Below, piece after piece: positions 61,359-64,000 of a stretch of DNA of 64,000 nt. The position numbers were made by a program, and so were the translations under genes. Within the stretch, counting starts at the first letter, position 1. Every line of letters starts with the position of its first letter. Under the pieces are notes generated by a model. That model did no database searches. It was not told the origin of the DNA and saw only the letters and a program-made list of their open reading frames with translations. This DNA comes from an uncultured Chitinophagaceae bacterium (lineage in GTDB: Bacteria; Bacteroidota; Bacteroidia; Chitinophagales; Chitinophagaceae), in contig CAIVCF010000219.1 in assembly GCA_903904335.1 (NCBI GenBank), positions 1 through 64,000 of the forward strand, in the 5' to 3' direction.

Positions 61359-62363
61359 ATGAAATTTCATTATGAGTTTGATATAAAAAAAATACAACAG
61401 CCCATTAATCATCAGCATAAATTATTGTTGATCGGTTCCTGCTTTACTGAGAATATAGGAGAGAAGTTGCTGAAACATCAGTTCAATGTGTTGCAAAATC
61501 CAAATGGTATCTTATTTAACCCGGTAAGTGTTTCAGAAGCCATCATCAATATCATCGACCAAAAAAAATATACTGCAGAAGATTTGTTTCAACACAACGA
61601 GACATGGCATAGTTGGCAGCATCATAGCCGCTATTCCGGAATTACAGCTGAAGATGCTTTACATAAAATAAATACATCAACCGAAGAAGCGCATGATTAT
61701 TTAAAGAAGGCTGATTATTTATTGATCACATTGGGTTCGGCATGGGTGTACACTTTAACTGAGAAAGCAGCAAACACAACTATTGGTACTGTTGCTGCGA
61801 ATAACCACAAAGCGCCTGCAGACTGGTTTTTACGAAAACTGATGCGTGTGGATCAGGTGATGGTTGTATTAGGAACAATGTTGGATAAACTTGGTGCATT
61901 CAATCCGAATATCAAAGTAATTTTTACAATCAGCCCTGTTCGCCACTTACGTGAAGGTGTGATCGACAATAACAGAAGCAAAGCTGTATTAATTCAAGCA
62001 GTGCATGAATTAAATGACCGATTGGGAAAATTATATTATTTCCCTGCTTATGAATTGGTGATCGATGATCTGCGTGATTATCGGTTTTATGCAGAAGATC
62101 TTGTACATCCTAATTATGCAGCGACAGAATATGTTTGGAATAAATTCATTGATGCTTGTATGAATGAAGAAACAAAAATATTGATGAAACAGATCGCTGA
62201 AATTAATCTCGCGTTTCAACACAAACCTTTTAATCCAAATACAGAACAACATAAAAAATTCCTGCACTCTTATTTTGAAAAGACAAAAGCATTGCAGGAA
62301 CAATATCCTTATCTCAATTTATCAAAGGAGTTGGAATATTTTATTTCAGCAACAACAAAATAG
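61359..62363 (+). CDS. GSCFA-family protein
   Basis: 334 residues from ATG 61359. The GSCFA motif IGSCFTENIGEKLLK is near the N-terminus; NPNGILFNPVS, ITLGSAWVYTL, TISPVRHLREG and LVHPNYAATEYVW follow. The first (G-S-C) and last (DLVHPN) correspond to the Ser and Asp-His of SGNH-like esterases, so it may deacylate or transfer acyl groups on polysaccharide. The substrate is unknown. The last 23 bases overlap the convergent nucleosidase gene. Confidence 0.85.
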   Translation: MKFHYEFDIKKIQQPINHQHKLLLIGSCFTENIGEKLLKHQFNVLQNPNGILFNPVSVSEAIINIIDQKKYTAEDLFQHNETWHSWQHHSRYSGITAEDALHKINTSTEEAHDYLKKADYLLITLGSAWVYTLTEKAANTTIGTVAANNHKAPADWFLRKLMRVDQVMVVLGTMLDKLGAFNPNIKVIFTISPVRHLREGVIDNNRSKAVLIQAVHELNDRLGKLYYFPAYELVIDDLRDYRFYAEDLVHPNYAATEYVWNKFIDACMNEETKILMKQIAEINLAFQHKPFNPNTEQHKKFLHSYFEKTKALQEQYPYLNLSKELEYFISATTK

Positions 62364-63189
62364 TCAACACCAAAGCAGCTGAATTTTCTGCAGCCATCTT
62401 TCCATATTTCACGAAATCCAAGGTAGCACTATCATTCGCAGAATCTGATAATGAACGAATGATCAGAAATGGAACTTTCTGTTGATAGCAAACCTGCGCC
62501 ACCGCGGCACCTTCCATTTCGGTGGCGTCAGCAGTGAATTCTTCTCTCAGTGCTTTATTTTTCTTCGAATCGGCTAAAAAAACATCGCCAGTAACTATTG
62601 TTCCGAAAAATATTTGCGGAATATGTATATCAATATTTTTCAGCATTGTCTTTTGTGCAGCTTCTTTTGCTGTTACAATCAAAATTGAATCGCAGGGAAA
62701 ATAAACAGGGTTTCGATTAAAATTATAAGGATTTAAAGTGCCCCATTTTTCCAAACCGTTTGTGCTTAATCTTCCGTAATCGTGATAGGCGATTTTGTTT
62801 GCCACAACAATATCACCGGGGCTTAAAGCCGGGTTCATCGCACCGGCAATTCCACTGAATAAAATAGCTTTGGGATGAAAATGTTCTAAGAGGAGTGAAG
62901 TAGTGATAGCGGCATTCACTTTGCCGATGCCCGCTCTTGTTAACACAATTTGTTTCCCGTTCAATATTCCTTCATAAAAATGTATTCCTTCAATGACTGA
63001 TTCTTTTTTATTCGCGATCTTATTCCTCAACAATTCCACTTCAGTTTCAAATGCACCAATAATGGCAATGAGATTATTTGCTTTGACAGGGAAATAATTA
63101 TTCTCTTTCTCTGTTTTTGTCAATAAACCCTGTGCATTGGAAAATTGAAACACAAATAATGCAATACCTATAAAAATTATTCTTTTCAT
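62341..63189 (-). CDS. mtnN: exported MTA/SAH nucleosidase
   Basis: 5'-Methylthioadenosine/S-adenosylhomocysteine nucleosidase fold, 282 residues with a clear signal peptide (MKRIIFIGIALFVFQFSNA), unlike the usual cytosolic enzyme. Motifs: IGAFETEVELLRN, TRAGIGKVNAAI, SGIAGAMNPALSPGDIVVA, TEMEGAAVAQVC (substrate Glu) and RSLSDSANDS (catalytic Asp). If active in the periplasm it would salvage or destroy extracellular MTA, SAH or other nucleosides. The gene overlaps GSCFA by 23 bases. A CCCC/GGGG repeat separates it from miaE. Confidence 0.87.
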   Translation of the reverse strand: MKRIIFIGIALFVFQFSNAQGLLTKTEKENNYFPVKANNLIAIIGAFETEVELLRNKIANKKESVIEGIHFYEGILNGKQIVLTRAGIGKVNAAITTSLLLEHFHPKAILFSGIAGAMNPALSPGDIVVANKIAYHDYGRLSTNGLEKWGTLNPYNFNRNPVYFPCDSILIVTAKEAAQKTMLKNIDIHIPQIFFGTIVTGDVFLADSKKNKALREEFTADATEMEGAAVAQVCYQQKVPFLIIRSLSDSANDSATLDFVKYGKMAAENSAALVLTILLLLK

Positions 63190-63208
63190 TTTTTTATTGT
63201 GGTTTTAG

Positions 63209-63236
63209 TTTCCCCTTCAGGGGATGGAAGGGGCGG
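63209..63236 (+). repeat. CCCC/GGGG repeat, copy 4
   Basis: TTTCCCCTTCAGGGGATG, then GAAGGGGCGG; intergenic, one base before the miaE stop. Confidence 0.75.
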
Positions 63237-63845
63237 TTAATGAATCCTGTCGCCTCTCAATTCCATTTCTTTCATTACTTCTGTTTCGTATGCCAGCCAT
63301 TCCTGCCAGCGTTTGCGCACTTTATTTGTATCGATATATGTTTCGGCAAGATCGATGAATAAAGTATAATGCCCTGCTTCACTTTCCATAAAACGACGAT
63401 AAAAATTACGCATGTATTCATCATTCAAACCTTCACTCAATCGCTTGAAACGCTCACAACTTCTTGCTTCTATCAATGCCATCGTTAGTAATTGATCTAA
63501 AAATCGTTCTTCAGTTCTGCCCCCTTTTCGTTGAAATTCCAATAATTTATTTACATATACATCTTTGCGTTGAATGCCCAATTTAAAATTTCTTTTTTGC
63601 AGTTCATTTAATACTAATCTAAAATGTCCCCACTCTTCGGTAACAATAGGCGCTAATTCCTGCACCAATTTTTCTTTGTCTGAATAACGTTGAATGTATG
63701 AAATACATGTCAATGCTGCTTTTTGTTCGCAGTACGCATGATCTGTTAAGATGGCTTCTAAACTAATGCCGGCCAGATCAACCCAACGAGGATCTGTGGG
63801 TAATTGCAAGCCAAGAATATTTTTGGTGTACTGTGATAATTCCAT
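63237..63845 (-). CDS. miaE: tRNA-(ms2io6A)-hydroxylase MiaE
   Basis: A di-iron monooxygenase that hydroxylates 2-methylthio-isopentenyl-adenosine at tRNA position 37. 202 residues from ATG 63845, where MELSQYTKNILGLQLPTD starts. Diiron ligand helices are visible: DHAYCEQKAALTC, EEWGHFRLVL, ALIEARSCERFK, and ESEAGHYTLFIDLA. An in-frame extension upstream runs through a repeat and is not coding. Same strand as the nucleosidase. Confidence 0.9.
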   Translation of the reverse strand: MELSQYTKNILGLQLPTDPRWVDLAGISLEAILTDHAYCEQKAALTCISYIQRYSDKEKLVQELAPIVTEEWGHFRLVLNELQKRNFKLGIQRKDVYVNKLLEFQRKGGRTEERFLDQLLTMALIEARSCERFKRLSEGLNDEYMRNFYRRFMESEAGHYTLFIDLAETYIDTNKVRKRWQEWLAYETEVMKEMELRGDRIH

Positions 63846-63926
63846 TTTTATTGAATCAACTTTTGTTTTCAATGCAAATAAACAAAATGAATGGCACACT
63901 GATGAAAAGATGAATGATGAAAAGAA

Positions 63927-63982
63927 AGTACAAGTACTCCGCTGCATAAAGCTATGGAGCACAAGAGTGCGACGCAACCAAA
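63927..63982 (+). repeat. extended GTGCGACGCAA repeat
   Basis: AGTACAAGTACTCCGCTGCA, then ATGGAGCACAAGAG, TGCGACGCAACCAAAG. The end shares CTTTGG plus core with the copy at 36421. It lies at the window edge. Confidence 0.8.
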
Positions 63983-64000
63983 GCCTCATTTATATTCTTC

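Noticed and set aside
63846-63989. N-terminal extension of MiaE
   Set aside because: Encoded by the dispersed repeat region; ATG 63845 gives a normal MiaE start.

Overview
The window reads as a chromosomal segment of a Bacteroidota bacterium, most likely family Chitinophagaceae. The DNA is AT-rich. Many genes are preceded by the Bacteroidota -7 box TANNTTTG. Typical Bacteroidota families are present (GSCFA, DUF6702, an Nramp transporter fused to a universal stress domain, a DAHP synthase fused to chorismate mutase, a GT5-only 'glycogen synthase', the DUF423 and GxxExxY families). No rRNA, complete tRNA, CRISPR array, insertion sequence or phage gene was seen.

Region 1-974 looks accessory: a secreted protein of unknown function, the 5' half of a tRNA-Arg(CCU) gene, and a perfect 24-bp palindrome. 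Region 975-10607 is aromatic amino acid biosynthesis. It opens with a leader peptide carrying ten consecutive Phe/Tyr codons and an attenuator, followed by prephenate dehydratase, an aminotransferase and prephenate dehydrogenase. A DEAD-box helicase with its own promoter comes next, then DAHP synthase/chorismate mutase, aroB, aroA and aroC. Shikimate kinase is separate at 35.4 kb. Together these supply DAHP synthesis, dehydroquinate synthesis, the steps from shikimate to chorismate, and the Phe/Tyr branches; aroD and aroE are not in the window.

From 10.6 to 36.7 kb is a mosaic of short transcription units: envelope proteins (DPBB/RlpA-like, OmpA-like, PAP2, a GT39 transferase), cysteine desulfurase, a phosphohexomutase, peptidases (VanX-like, M1), GH13 amylase, pyrF, S1/P1 nuclease, a dicarboxylate symporter, glutaryl-CoA dehydrogenase and a GxxExxY nuclease-like gene set among palindromic repeats. 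From 36.8 to 64 kb are ftsK, a LolA-like protein, an esterase, rnz with a STAS protein, clpC, ubiX, proline dehydrogenase, a DPP-IV-type peptidase, a glucan phosphorylase-like protein, a lipoprotein gene broken at an A10 tract, Nramp-USP, rfaE2, a flippase-like membrane protein, the GT5 half-protein, metK, a Nudix hydrolase, rlmB, HMG-CoA lyase, GSCFA, an exported MTA/SAH nucleosidase and miaE.

The strongest finding is the complete Phe/Tyr attenuator ahead of pheA. Others are: four families of dispersed short repeats, some inside coding sequence and one pair nested; a GxxExxY gene flanked by palindromic repeats; a phosphorylase with Thr at the PLP-lysine position near a GT5 protein lacking the KTGGL motif; a possible slippage site at A10; a 145-bp duplicated gene tail; and several -7 boxes so close to the start codon that leaderless mRNAs are likely.
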